A DNA stretch of 64,000 nt from Nocardioides xinjiangensis (lineage in GTDB: Bacteria > Actinomycetota > Actinomycetes > Propionibacteriales > Nocardioidaceae). The notes beneath the pieces are model-generated. The model was given only the letters and a program-made list of their open reading frames with translations. It searched no databases and was not told the DNA's origin. Of the stretch, positions 52,512 through 60,785 are shown piece after piece. Numbering within the stretch: the stretch's first letter is position 1; every line of letters begins with the position of its first letter. A program made the translations under genes and the position numbers. Location: NCBI RefSeq assembly GCF_017916455.1, contig NZ_JAFMSY010000001.1, forward strand, positions 1,161,977-1,225,976, written 5' to 3'.

Positions 52512-53356
52512 CCCTCGCAGCCCCCAGGCCCGTCGCGGGCGAGGTCCTCGACCTGCTGGCCACCCGCCCGCTGGTCGCGCTGACCGGCGCCGGGCTGTCC
52601 ACCGACTCCGGGATCCCGGACTACCGCGGCCCGGGAGCACCCGCGCGGATGCCGATGACCTACCAGGAGTTCGTCGCCACCCCCGAGGCCCAGCAGCGCT
52701 ACTGGGCGCGCAGCCACCTGGGGTGGCAGCGGATGGGGCGCGCCCTGCCCAACGACGGCCACCGCGCGCTCGCCGCGATCGACCCGCTGCTGCTGATCAC
52801 GCAGAACGTCGACGGCCTCCACGAGGCGGCCGGGGCGCGGTCGGTCGTCGCCCTGCACGGCCGTGTGGCGGACGTGGTCTGCCTCGGCTGCCGCACCACC
52901 TCGTCGCGGGCGGCCCTCGAGCGCGAGCTCGACGCGCTGAACCCGGGCTGGCTCGAGCGGCACGGGTGGGTGGAGTCGCGGCCCGACGGCGACGTCGACC
53001 TCGACGACACCCGCGACTTCGTGGTCCCGCGGTGCCCGTGCGGCGGCTCGTTGAAGCCCGACGTCGTCTTCTTCGGGGAGAACGTGCCTCCCGACCGGGT
53101 CGCGCGGTGCTACGCCGCGGTCGAGGCGCTCGGTCGCGACGGCGCGCTGCTGGTCGCCGGCTCGTCCCTGACCGTGATGAGCGGCCTCCGGTTCGTCAAG
53201 CGGGCGGCCTCGACGGGGACGCCGATCGTCATCGTGAACCGCGGCGAGACCCGCGGCGACGCGCTGGCGACGTACAAGCTCGAGGTCGGCTGCAGCGAGT
53301 TCCTCGTCGCGCTGGCGGAGGTACGGGCGCCGGGCGCCCCGGTTGGGGCTCGTTGA
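52508..53356 (+). CDS. Sir2-family NAD-dependent protein deacylase
   Basis: A 282-residue sirtuin. The NAD-binding LTGAGLSTDSGIPDYRG (about residues 25-41), the TQNVDGLHE motif, catalytic His in LHGRV, the zinc-binding Cys pairs (CLGC near 122-125 and CPCGG near 177) and VVFFGENVP are all present. It removes acetyl or longer acyl groups from lysines. GTG 52508 is fused by overlap with the DUF2277 stop. The stop TGA is directly followed by copy B of the dispersed multi-hairpin element. Confidence 0.94.
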   Translation: MTLAAPRPVAGEVLDLLATRPLVALTGAGLSTDSGIPDYRGPGAPARMPMTYQEFVATPEAQQRYWARSHLGWQRMGRALPNDGHRALAAIDPLLLITQNVDGLHEAAGARSVVALHGRVADVVCLGCRTTSSRAALERELDALNPGWLERHGWVESRPDGDVDLDDTRDFVVPRCPCGGSLKPDVVFFGENVPPDRVARCYAAVEALGRDGALLVAGSSLTVMSGLRFVKRAASTGTPIVIVNRGETRGDALATYKLEVGCSEFLVALAEVRAPGAPVGAR

Positions 53357-53440
53357 AATCCCCCGCTTAAGCGGGGGATTGCGAACATATCGGGGTCTGC
53401 ACGCCCCTATAAGTTCACACTCCCCCGGCTAAGCGGGGGA
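53357..53440. repeat. multi-hairpin dispersed element, copy B
   Basis: It starts with a perfect 24-bp palindrome (53357-53380, arms AATCCCCCGC/GCGGGGGATT around TTAA). The GCGAAC...GGGG-CTGCACG-CCCC...AAGTTC hairpin follows (53381-53416), and then a second CCCCC/GGGGG hairpin (53421-53440). It fills the convergent gap between the sirtuin and ideR stops and is the most complete copy, with flanking hairpins on both sides. Confidence 0.82.
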
Positions 53441-53458
53441 ACAAGGGACGGATGTGGC

Positions 53459-54148
53459 TCAGCGGCGCACGAAGATGTGCTCGGCCGCCTCGACCACCAG
53501 CTCGGCGGTTTCGCCGCCGGACCCGATGAGGATGCCCTCGTCGGTGCGCGCGATCGTGACCGTCTTGCCCGGGAGGGCGCCGACGCGACGCAGGAGGCCC
53601 ATGAGGTCCTCGTCCTTCTGCATCTCCTCGGAGATCCGCTTGACGTGGACGCGCTGGTCCTCGCTGACGGCGGCGTCGGACAGCGGCTCCACGTTGTCCA
53701 TGAACTCCTCGCCCACCTGGTCGCCGAGCTCGTCGAGCCCGGGGATCGGGTTGCCGTACGGCGACTCCGTCGGGTGGTCGAGCAGGTCGAGCAGCCGGCG
53801 CTCGACGGTCTCGGACATCACGTGCTCCCAGCGGCACGCCTCGGCGTGCACGAGCTCCCAGTCGAGGCCGATGACGTCGGTCAGCAGGCGCTCGGCGAGC
53901 CGGTGCTTGCGCATCACGCGGGTGGCCAGGCGCCGGCCCTCCTCGGTCAGCTCGAGGTGGCGGTCGCCCTCCACGGTGAGCAACCCGTCGCGCTCCATGC
54001 GGGCGACGGTCTGCGACACCGTCGGCCCCGACTGGTGCAGGCGCTCGGCGATGCGCGCACGCAGCGGGACGATGCCCTCCTCCACGAGCTCGTAGATCGT
54101 GCGGAGGTACATCTCGGTGGTGTCGATCAGGTCGCTCACGGTCGTCAT
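53459..54148 (-). CDS. ideR: iron-dependent repressor, DtxR/IdeR family
   Basis: A 229-residue metalloregulator with winged helix (RIAERLHQSGPTVSQTVARM), dimerisation domain and C-terminal SH3-like domain. Metal ligands are conserved with DtxR: Met13 (equivalent to Met10), His82, Glu86, His101, Cys105, Glu108 and His109 in LVHAEACRWEHVMS. This is the full-length iron-sensing type rather than the shorter MntR type. ATG 54148 gives the usual DLIDTTEMYLRTIYEL start. It represses iron uptake genes when Fe2+ is replete; targets are elsewhere. Confidence 0.93.
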   Translation of the reverse strand: MTTVSDLIDTTEMYLRTIYELVEEGIVPLRARIAERLHQSGPTVSQTVARMERDGLLTVEGDRHLELTEEGRRLATRVMRKHRLAERLLTDVIGLDWELVHAEACRWEHVMSETVERRLLDLLDHPTESPYGNPIPGLDELGDQVGEEFMDNVEPLSDAAVSEDQRVHVKRISEEMQKDEDLMGLLRRVGALPGKTVTIARTDEGILIGSGGETAELVVEAAEHIFVRR

Positions 54149-54201
54149 TGTGTCCCATCCGCCAACTGCGGCGCGCACCCGTGGCATGGCACAGTGAGGC
54201 C

Positions 54202-54996
54202 GTGACCGAGCTGATCGTGCCGCGGCGCTTCTGCGGCCCTCCGGACTCCGGCAACGGCGGCTGGACGGCGGGGGCGCTCGCCTGCCTCGAGGACGCCGAC
54301 GCCCCCGGGCACCGGTCCCCGAGCCGGCCGCCGATCGAGGTGTCGCTGCGCAAGCCGCCGCCCCTCGACACCCCCCTGCTCGTCACCGCCGGGCCGGCCG
54401 GGACGACCGCGTCGTACGACGGAGCGACGGTGGCGACGGCCCAGCGGGTCGAGCGCGCCCTCGTCGAGGTCGAGCCGGTCGACCCGCACACCGCAGCGGC
54501 CGCCGAGCCGGCGTACCCCGGGCACGACTTCCACCCGTTCCCGACGTGCTTCTCCTGCGGCACGGCGCGTGCGGAGGGCGACGGCCTGCGCATCTTCCCC
54601 GGCCCCGTCCGCGAGGGCCCCGGCGGCGACCTCGTCGCGGCCACCTGGACCCCGCACGAGAGCCTGCGCGAGGACTGGCACGCGTACGTCGACGAGCACC
54701 CGCGCGCCTCGGTGGCCGCCACCTGGGCGGCGCTGGACTGCGTCGGCGGCTGGGCGGGCGACCTCACCGAGCGCCTCATGGTGCTCGGCCGGATGACCAC
54801 GCGGGTCGACGACCTGCCCGTCATCGGCGAACCGCACGTGGTCGTGGGCGAGGGCCGCGGCCACGACGGACGCAAGACGCACACGGCCTCGACGCTGTAC
54901 GACGCCGACGGCCGCGTCGTGGGCACCGCCGAGCACACCTGGATCGCCGTCGACCCGGCGATGTTCGGCGGCGTGGCCCCCACCGCCCGCGGTTGA
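54202..54996 (+). CDS. hotdog-fold thioesterase-like protein
   Basis: A 264-residue protein resembling acyl-CoA thioesterase-type hotdog proteins: RFCGPPDSGNGGWTAGALAC at the N-terminus, a FPTCFSCGTARAEGDGLRIF segment with a Cys-x2-Cys, and a C-terminal AEHTWIAVDP strand. GTG 54202 has CACAGT 6 nt upstream (leaderless). It is divergent from ideR with a 53-bp gap. Substrate and activity are unknown; the CFSCG motif is unusual for a thioesterase and may bind metal. Confidence 0.65.
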   Translation: MTELIVPRRFCGPPDSGNGGWTAGALACLEDADAPGHRSPSRPPIEVSLRKPPPLDTPLLVTAGPAGTTASYDGATVATAQRVERALVEVEPVDPHTAAAAEPAYPGHDFHPFPTCFSCGTARAEGDGLRIFPGPVREGPGGDLVAATWTPHESLREDWHAYVDEHPRASVAATWAALDCVGGWAGDLTERLMVLGRMTTRVDDLPVIGEPHVVVGEGRGHDGRKTHTASTLYDADGRVVGTAEHTWIAVDPAMFGGVAPTARG

Positions 54997-55029
54997 CCAG
55001 TCGGCCCCGGCCTTTGAGAGGATGGGTCC

Positions 55030-56616
55030 ATGGCCGATTTGAACGATCCAACGACGTCGTGGTGGCGCAACGCCGTCGTCTACCAGGTCTACGTCCGCAG
55101 CTTCGCCGACAGCGACGGGGACGGCGTCGGTGACCTGCCCGGCATCACCTCGCGGCTGCCGCACCTCGCCGAGCTCGGCGTCGACGCCCTCTGGATCACG
55201 CCGTTCTACACCTCCCCGCAGCACGACCACGGCTACGACGTCGCCGACTACCGCGACGTCGACCCGCTCTTCGGCAGCCTCACCGACGCCGACGACCTCT
55301 TGGCGCGCGCGCACGAGCTCGGGCTGCGGGTGATCGTCGACCTCGTCCCGAACCACACCTCCGAGGAGCACGAGTGGTTCCGGGCGGCCCTCGCGGCAGG
55401 CCCCGGGAGCCCGGAGCGCGCCCGCTACCTCTTCCGCGACGCCCCCGAGGGCGAGCTCCCCAACAACTGGAGCTCGGTCTTCGGCGGCCCGGCGTGGACG
55501 CAGGTCGACGACGGCCAGTGGTACCTGCACCTCTTCGACTCCACCCAGCCCGACCTCGACTGGCGCAACCCAGAGGTGCCGGCGATGTTCGAGGACGTGC
55601 TGCGCTTCTGGCTCGACCGCGGCGTCGACGGCTTCCGGGTCGACGTGGCGCACGGCCTGTTCAAGGAGGCGTCGCTGCGCGACCAGGAGGTGGGCGAGGA
55701 CGAGCGACCGACGTCCGGCGCCACCACCGAGCACTCGATGGTGGAGCGCGACTTCAAGGACGAGCCGATGTGGGACCAGCCCGAGGTGCACGAGGTCTAC
55801 CGGTCCTGGAGCAAGGTCCTCGACGAGGCGGGCCCCGACCGGATGGCCGTGGCGGAGGCCTGGACGCAGACACCGGAGTCGATGGCGGCGTTCGTCCGCC
55901 CCGACGAGCTCGACCAGGCCTTCAACTTCGCCTGGCTGCTGGCCGACTGGTCCGCCGAGGCGTTCGCCGGGGTCATCACCGACACCCTGGCGGCGGTCGC
56001 GCCGGTGGGCGCGTCGCCGACGTGGGTGCTCAGCAACCACGACGTCGTACGCCACGTCACCCGCTACGGCGGCGGCGCGCAGGGCCTCGCCCGCGGCCGC
56101 GCCGCGACGCTGGCCATGCTCGCGCTCCCCGGCTCGAGCTACCTCTACCAGGGCGAGGAGCTCGGCCTGGAGCAGGTTGACGTCGCGCCCGAGCACCGGC
56201 AGGACCCGTCGTACCTCCGCACCGGCGAGGTCGGTCGCGACGGCTGCCGCGTGCCGATGCCCTGGGGCGGCAGCGAGCCGCCGTACGACTTCGGCCCGGC
56301 GGCGGGCCAGCCGTGGATCCCGCAGCCGGCGGACTGGGCGGCGCTCACCGTCGAGGCGCAGACCGGAGACCCCGGCTCCACGCTGGAGTTCTACCGCAGC
56401 GCGCTGCGGCTGCGGCGCGAGTTCGCGTGGACGGCCGGCGACGCGGTCGAGATGCTGGACCTCGGCGCGGAGGTGCTCGCCTTCCGCCGCGGCCCGCTCA
56501 CCGTCGTGGTCAACTGCGGCGACAGCGCCGTCGGACTGCCGGAGGGCGAGGTGCTGCTCGCCAGCGGTCCCCTCGAGGGCGGGCTGCCCGCCGACACGGC
56601 CGTCTGGCTGCGCTGA
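55030..56616 (+). CDS. GH13 alpha-glucosidase-like enzyme
   Basis: A 528-residue cytoplasmic GH13 enzyme, resembling oligo-1,6-glucosidase/alpha-glucosidase (TreC/MalL type). The catalytic triad is Asp205 (GFRVDVAH), Glu276 (VAEAWT) and Asp338 (LSNHDVV); the N-terminal VVYQVYVRSFADSDGDGVGD loop contains the acidic calcium-like site of this subfamily. GAGGAT 6 nt before ATG 55030 suggests a leaderless transcript. It releases glucose from alpha-glucosides; exact linkage is not assignable. A REP-like element follows its stop. Confidence 0.9.
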   Translation: MADLNDPTTSWWRNAVVYQVYVRSFADSDGDGVGDLPGITSRLPHLAELGVDALWITPFYTSPQHDHGYDVADYRDVDPLFGSLTDADDLLARAHELGLRVIVDLVPNHTSEEHEWFRAALAAGPGSPERARYLFRDAPEGELPNNWSSVFGGPAWTQVDDGQWYLHLFDSTQPDLDWRNPEVPAMFEDVLRFWLDRGVDGFRVDVAHGLFKEASLRDQEVGEDERPTSGATTEHSMVERDFKDEPMWDQPEVHEVYRSWSKVLDEAGPDRMAVAEAWTQTPESMAAFVRPDELDQAFNFAWLLADWSAEAFAGVITDTLAAVAPVGASPTWVLSNHDVVRHVTRYGGGAQGLARGRAATLAMLALPGSSYLYQGEELGLEQVDVAPEHRQDPSYLRTGEVGRDGCRVPMPWGGSEPPYDFGPAAGQPWIPQPADWAALTVEAQTGDPGSTLEFYRSALRLRREFAWTAGDAVEMLDLGAEVLAFRRGPLTVVVNCGDSAVGLPEGEVLLASGPLEGGLPADTAVWLR

Positions 56617-56656
56617 CCCGTTCGGCGTCCGGCGTACGCCCGCCGCCCGCGGCTCT

Positions 56657-56700
56657 GCGTCATGCGTTCCGGCACCCATGGGTGCGGGTCCGCATGACGC
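56657..56700. repeat. 44-bp palindromic repeat, intergenic copy
   Basis: Begins GCGTCATGCG and ends CGCATGACGC (terminal 10-bp inverted repeats, exact), 44 bp, with an inner GGCACCCATGGGTGC palindrome. It lies between the convergent GH13 and MarR genes. Related copies are at 24445-24488 and 58952-58995. Confidence 0.85.
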
Positions 56701-56750
56701 CGGGCCTCGGGGGCGGCGCCGTCCCCGGGGCGGCGGCGTACCGGCGGAGG

Positions 56751-57194
56751 TCAGTCGTCGGAGAGGAAGCGGTTGTACTCCGCCAGCTGGTCGGCGAACC
56801 GCTCGACCTCCGCGTCCGACCAGCCTGAGAGCCGCTGGTCGAAGCGGTCGCTGCGGCGCCGGCGCATCACCTCGAGCCGCTTGCGGCCCTCCTCGGTCGC
56901 GTCGAGCAGGATCGCCCGTCGGTCCTCGGCGTCGGGCCGCCGCTCGACGAGCCCGAGGTCGACCAGCGCCTGCACCTGCCGGCTGACGCCGCCCTTGTCC
57001 ATCCCGAAGGCGTCGGAGAGGTCGGCGCCGCGCATCGGCCCCTCCTTCGCCAGGTGGGTGAGGATGAGGAACGTCATCGGGTGCAGGTCGGGGTGCACCT
57101 CGCGGGCACGCTCGCCCATCACGCGCTTGACGCGGCGGATGAGCGTGCCGACCTCGGACTCGATGCGGCGGAGGTCGTCGTACCGGGCGCTCAT
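56751..57194 (-). CDS. MarR-family regulator
   Basis: A 147-residue MarR protein with a winged helix (DLSDAFGMDKGGVSRQVQAL, residues about 59-78) and the DAEDRRAILLDATEEGRKRL wing. It follows the MFS exporter gene with a 4-nt overlap (ATGA), so regulator and pump are co-expressed, a common arrangement for drug-responsive autoregulated pumps. The likely operator is the palindrome at 58818-58838 upstream of the pump. The inducing ligand is unknown. Confidence 0.9.
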   Translation of the reverse strand: MSARYDDLRRIESEVGTLIRRVKRVMGERAREVHPDLHPMTFLILTHLAKEGPMRGADLSDAFGMDKGGVSRQVQALVDLGLVERRPDAEDRRAILLDATEEGRKRLEVMRRRRSDRFDQRLSGWSDAEVERFADQLAEYNRFLSDD

Positions 57195-58786
57195 GCCTGC
57201 GGGGTGGCCGGGGAGATCTCGGCCGCGAGCTCGTCGTCGCGCTTCACCGAGGTGCGCAGCGGCACCTCCTTGATGAGGAGCACCGCGATGAGCGCACCGA
57301 TCGCGAACGGCAGGGCGACGAGGAAGATGTGCCCGGTCGCGTCGCCGAACGCGCTCTCGAAGACCACGCGGACCGGGGCGGGCAGGTCGGAGACGTCCGG
57401 GATGCCGCCGGTGTCGTGCGAGACCGCCGCGGCGTACTCCGGGTGGGTGGCGAGCAGCTTCGTCAGACCGGACTCGACGGCGTCGGCGACCTGGTGGGCC
57501 AGCACGGCCCCGAGCGCGGCGATGCCGATGGAGCCACCGAGGGAGCGGAAGAACGCGACGACCGACGAGCCGGCGCCCATGTCGGCCAGGGCGATGGTGT
57601 TTTGCACGGCCAGGACGAGGTTCTGCATCGTGGCGCCGAGGCCCAGGCCGAGGACCGCCATGAAGAGACCGGTGCGCCACAGCGGGGTGTCCGCGTCGAT
57701 CGTGGCAAGCAACCCGATCCCGGCGATGACGGCGACCATGCCGCCGACGAGCCAGCGCTTCCACAAGCCCGTGTCGGAGATGACGCGGCCGCTCACGATG
57801 CTCGAGACGAGCAGTCCGCCGACCATGCAGATCGACATCAGGCCGGCCTCCGTCGGGCTCATGTCCTTGGCGCGCTGGAAGTACAGGCTCAGGTAGACCG
57901 TCGAGCCGAACATCGCGACCCCGATGAGCACCGACGCGATCGTGGCAAGGGTGAGGGTGCGCTCACGGAACAGGCGCAGCGGGATCACCGGGTCGACGGC
58001 GACGTTGGCCTCGACGTGGACGGCCAGGGCGGTCACGACCACCGCGGCGACCAGCAGGGCGCCGCTGGTCCAGGAGACCCAGTCGAAGTTCTGGCCACCG
58101 AGGGACATCCAGATCAGGAGGATCGAGACGCCCCCGACGAGCAGGAAGGCGCCGAGGTAGTCGATGGACACCTCGCGCTTGACGACCGGCAGGTGCAGGG
58201 TGCGCTGCAGCACGACGAAGGCGAGGGCGGCGACGGGCAGTCCGGCGAAGAAGCACCAGCGCCAGCCCACCGTGTCGACGAGCACGCCGCCGATGAGCGG
58301 GCCGCTCACGGTCGCGAGGGCGAAGACGGCTCCGATGTAGCCGCTGTAGCGGCCGCGCTCGCGCGGCGAGACCATCGTGGCGATGACGACCTGGACCAGT
58401 GCGGTCAGGCCGCCGACGCCGAGGCCCTGCACGACGCGCGCGCCGATCAGCACCTCCATCGACGGCGCGAAGCCGGCGATCAGGGAGCCGACGGAGAAGA
58501 TCACCAGCGCGGACTGCACGAGGGTCTTCTTGTTGAACATGTCGGCGAGCTTGCCCCAGATCGGGGTGGTCGCGGTCATCGCGAGCATCGTCGCGACGAC
58601 GACCCAGGTGTAGCCGGTCTGGCTGCCCTTCAGGTCGTCGACGATGGTCGGCAGCGCGTTGCTGACGATCGTGCTGGAGAGCATCGCGACGAACATCGCG
58701 AGGAGCAGCCCGCTGAGTGCTTCGAGCACCTCGCGGTGGGTCATCTGCCCGGACGGCGCAGGGCTGACGGTGGGAGCTTGGGTCAC
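57191..58786 (-). CDS. MFS drug exporter, DHA2/EmrB-QacA family
   Basis: A 531-residue proton-driven exporter with about 14 membrane helices, characteristic of the DHA2 family. Motif A (GKLADMFNKKTL) lies after helix 2 and motif C-like GGVLVDTVGWRWCFF after helix 5. GTG 58786 is preceded by GAAGG; an adjacent GTG is also possible. It is the first gene of a two-gene operon with the MarR gene. Substrates are probably hydrophobic toxicants but cannot be inferred. Confidence 0.92.
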   Translation of the reverse strand: MTQAPTVSPAPSGQMTHREVLEALSGLLLAMFVAMLSSTIVSNALPTIVDDLKGSQTGYTWVVVATMLAMTATTPIWGKLADMFNKKTLVQSALVIFSVGSLIAGFAPSMEVLIGARVVQGLGVGGLTALVQVVIATMVSPRERGRYSGYIGAVFALATVSGPLIGGVLVDTVGWRWCFFAGLPVAALAFVVLQRTLHLPVVKREVSIDYLGAFLLVGGVSILLIWMSLGGQNFDWVSWTSGALLVAAVVVTALAVHVEANVAVDPVIPLRLFRERTLTLATIASVLIGVAMFGSTVYLSLYFQRAKDMSPTEAGLMSICMVGGLLVSSIVSGRVISDTGLWKRWLVGGMVAVIAGIGLLATIDADTPLWRTGLFMAVLGLGLGATMQNLVLAVQNTIALADMGAGSSVVAFFRSLGGSIGIAALGAVLAHQVADAVESGLTKLLATHPEYAAAVSHDTGGIPDVSDLPAPVRVVFESAFGDATGHIFLVALPFAIGALIAVLLIKEVPLRTSVKRDDELAAEISPATPQA

Positions 58787-58817
58787 TACGTGCCTTCGAT
58801 TCTGGTTGCTTACCGCA

Positions 58818-58838
58818 ATAGTTGTTGTACACAACCAT
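58818..58838 (-). promoter_or_regulatory. candidate MarR operator of the MFS operon
   Basis: ATAGTTGT (58818-58825) and ACAACCAT (58831-58838) are inverted arms with one mismatch around TGTAC, 32 nt upstream of the exporter start. It covers the expected promoter region (TTGTAC, TAAGCA on the minus strand). Spacing and symmetry fit a MarR dimer site. Confidence 0.55.
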
Positions 58839-58951
58839 AGGCGCGACTCATGCCTGCGCCAAGTCGGTACCCACATGAGGTGGCACACACCGGCTCGGCC
58901 GGGGCGGCGGTCGGCGTTGGGGAGCGGTCGGGCCGGTGGGCAGGGGCGGCT

Positions 58952-59019
58952 GCGTCATGCGAAGGCGTACGCATGGGTGCGGGTCCGCATGACGTACGAC
59001 GGCGGCGTCATGCGGACCC
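58952..59019. repeat. 44-bp palindromic repeat plus inverted half copy
   Basis: The full 44-bp unit (58952-58995) begins GCGTCATGCG and ends CGCATGACGT. After a 10-nt spacer, CGTCATGCGGACCCG (59005-59019) repeats its last 15 bp in inverted orientation, giving a perfect 15-bp stem with 58980-58994. This looks like an insertion of a second, partial element in the opposite direction. Confidence 0.85.
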
Positions 59020-59141
59020 GGACATGCAGCGACCCGCAGGCCTGCTGCTCCTGGTGGAGGAGCCCCGGAGGATGACGCCGGGAGCCTGCGGGTCGGGTGG
59101 CTGCAGTGGATTCGCCGGCAGCTGTCGGCGGACCGGGCTGC

Positions 59142-59180
59142 CTAGCGGGCAGCCACCTCACTCATCCGAAAAGAACTCAT
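59142..59180 (-). CDS. 12-codon small open frame with perfect Shine-Dalgarno
   Basis: ATG at 59180 encodes MSSFRMSEVAAR and stops at TAG 59142-59144. GGAGGTGATCC (59196-59186), the full complement of the 16S rRNA 3' tail, lies 5 nt upstream, and TACGCT (59217-59212) provides a -10 box, so it looks transcribed and strongly translated. The stop codon lies in a GGCTGCC/GGCAGCC hairpin (59136-59154). It could be a leader peptide or the preserved first codons of a lost MerR- or excisionase-like gene (SEVAAR). Confidence 0.5.
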   Translation of the reverse strand: MSSFRMSEVAAR

Positions 59181-59258
59181 TCTTCGGATCACCTCCCTTC
59201 TGTGTGCTTCGAGCGTACGTCGGCGCCGGACCCCGCTCAACGCATTTCCGCACGCCTG

Positions 59259-59337
59259 GACTTCTCGGGGGTTGTGCGAACTTCTGGGGGCGTGCAGACC
59301 ACCGGAAGTTCGCAATCCCCCGCTTGAGCGGGGGATT
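59259..59337. repeat. multi-hairpin dispersed element, copy C (inverted)
   Basis: On the plus strand: GCGAACTTC (59276-59284), GGGGGCGTGCAG, GAAGTTCGC (59305-59313), then AATCCCCCGC/GCGGGGGATT around TTGA (59314-59337). It is inverted relative to copies A and B, with the shared GGACTTC...GGGTTGT tail at 59258-59274. It begins 13 nt after the pdxH stop. Confidence 0.82.
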
Positions 59338-59350
59338 CGAAATACAACCT

Positions 59351-59998
59351 CTACGGAGCCAGGCGCTCGATCGCCCAGCCGGCGCCGGCGCGGCGGTAGA
59401 CGAGGCGGTCGTGCATCCGGCTGCGCCGCCCCTGCCAGAACTCCAGCACGTCCGGCACCACGCGGTAGCCGCCCCACTCGGGCGGGACGGGGACCTCGCC
59501 GGCCCGGTCGTCGCCGCCGAAGCGCTCCTCGGCGCGGGCGAAGGCCTCCGCGAGCGCCGAGCGGGAGGCGACCGGTCGTGACTGCGCCGAGGCCCAGGCG
59601 CCGAGCTGCGCCCCGCGCGGGCGCGAGTGGAAGTAGGCCGCCACCTCCTCCGCGCCCAGCGGCGATGCCGTCCCCTCGACGCGCACCTGCCGCTCGAGCG
59701 GGTGCCAGGGGAAGAGCAGCGCGCAGTGCGGGTTCGCGGCGAGCTCGGTGCCCTTGCGCGAGGCCTGGTTGGTGAAGAACACGAAACCGTCGGGACCGAC
59801 GCCCTTGAGCAGCACCATCCGGCTCGACGGACGTCCCTCGGGTGTCGCCGTGGCGAGGACCATCGCGTTGGGCTCGTGCAGGCCGGCGTCGACCGACTGC
59901 TGCAGCCAGCGCTCGAACATCTCGATCGGGTCGTTGGTCAGGTCGGGCAGGTCGAGGCCTCCCCGGCCGTACTCCTCGCGCAGTCCGGACAGGTCCAT
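59351..59998 (-). CDS. pdxH: pyridoxamine 5'-phosphate oxidase
   Basis: A 215-residue FMN-dependent PNP/PMP oxidase that makes pyridoxal 5'-phosphate. It has DPIEMFERWLQQSVDAGLHE, PNAMVLATATPEGRPSSRMV (FMN-binding RPSSRMVLLKG) and the C-terminal VPPEWGGYRVVPDVLEFWQG with RMHDRLVY. TAGTGT 6 nt before ATG 59998 indicates a leaderless transcript. Its 3' side is crowded with repeats but the coding sequence is intact. Confidence 0.95.
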   Translation of the reverse strand: MDLSGLREEYGRGGLDLPDLTNDPIEMFERWLQQSVDAGLHEPNAMVLATATPEGRPSSRMVLLKGVGPDGFVFFTNQASRKGTELAANPHCALLFPWHPLERQVRVEGTASPLGAEEVAAYFHSRPRGAQLGAWASAQSRPVASRSALAEAFARAEERFGGDDRAGEVPVPPEWGGYRVVPDVLEFWQGRRSRMHDRLVYRRAGAGWAIERLAP

Positions 59999-60060
59999 GC
60001 CGCGACACTAGAACGGGATCGCAACGTGCGACCGCGCGCGGCGCGTCCACCGCGGACGGC

Positions 60061-60699
60061 TCAGCCGGCCGCCGCCGGCACCTGGGCGGCGTACCACGAC
60101 GTCCTGCCCCTCGCCCCCTTGCGGGTCAGCGAGATGTGCATGTGGTCGCGGTGCCGCAGGGTCGGCGAGCACGTCCGCCGGCTGCGGCAGCCGGAGCTGA
60201 GGTAGCGCTCGGCGACGAAGCCGTCGTACGAGGCGTAGATCCGGTCGTCCCAGATGATGTACATGATCCCCATCCGGCGGGCCAGCGCGTGCGTCTGACC
60301 GGTGTCGTCGGGCGCGAAGACCTCGTCGAGGAGCGCCGCCGCCAGCGCCTTGTCCGCGGGGTCGCGGGCGTCGAGCAGCCAGTCGAAGGCACGCGCCTCC
60401 TTGTGCTCGCTCGTGGACGAACCCGCGCACGACCGGCTGATCGGACCGTAGCCACCGCCGCGCGCGACGAGCCAATCCGCCAGCGCGAGCACGCCCGCCC
60501 GCGGGCTGTGCCGGCACGTCGTCTGCGGCTGGTAGCCGGCGTACGGCTCCACCGGCTGGAGGTACGGCGCCGAAGGCGTGACGGTGCCGCGGCGAACCGG
60601 CTCCTGGGCGCTCGCGACCGCGGGCCCGCTCGGCAGCAGCGCCACCAGCAGGGCGGCGGTCCCCACGACCCGTGCGACGACACCCCTCGTGGCTCGCAT
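60061..60699 (-). CDS. secreted VldE/ARB-07466-like protein
   Basis: A 212-residue secreted protein: signal peptide to about residue 30 (ALLPSGPAVASA), then a domain with CRHSPRAGVLALADWLVARG, GSSTSEHKEARAFDWLLDAR and MGIMYIIWDDRIY, ending in HRDHMHISLT. The SEHKEARAFDW and DHMHIS motifs match a conserved actinobacterial extracellular family with an M15-peptidase-like His/Asp/His site. Peptidoglycan-related peptidase activity is plausible but unproven. ATG 60699 is the only good start. Confidence 0.8.
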   Translation of the reverse strand: MRATRGVVARVVGTAALLVALLPSGPAVASAQEPVRRGTVTPSAPYLQPVEPYAGYQPQTTCRHSPRAGVLALADWLVARGGGYGPISRSCAGSSTSEHKEARAFDWLLDARDPADKALAAALLDEVFAPDDTGQTHALARRMGIMYIIWDDRIYASYDGFVAERYLSSGCRSRRTCSPTLRHRDHMHISLTRKGARGRTSWYAAQVPAAAG

Positions 60700-60785
60700 C
60701 GCGACGCCCCACCTCTTCCTCCGACCACACGTGCCCGGCGACCGTACGAGGTCCCGGGAGCGCGGGTCAGGGGTTCAGCCGAACA

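Larger units (their letters stand above)
58839..59350. other. 512-bp intergenic region rich in repeats
   Basis: It lies between the MFS operon promoter and pdxH. It holds the 44-bp repeat with an inverted half copy (58952-59019), a 12-codon open frame with a perfect ribosome-binding site (59142-59180) and copy C of the multi-hairpin element (59259-59337). No longer gene with recognisable sequence is visible in any frame. Confidence 0.7.

Noticed and set aside
50271..52640. 789-codon minus-strand frame opposite the beta-propeller gene
   Set aside because: Same antisense GC effect; the beta-propeller protein and DUF2277 on the plus strand are convincing.
54145..56679. 844-codon open frame opposite the thioesterase-like and GH13 genes
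   Set aside because: Arg/Val/Gly-rich translation without motifs; the opposite strand holds GH13 with all catalytic residues.
59186..59196. GGATCACCTCC as a 16S rRNA 3' end fragment
   Set aside because: Only 11 bases match and no further rRNA sequence is present upstream; on the opposite strand it makes sense as a ribosome-binding site.
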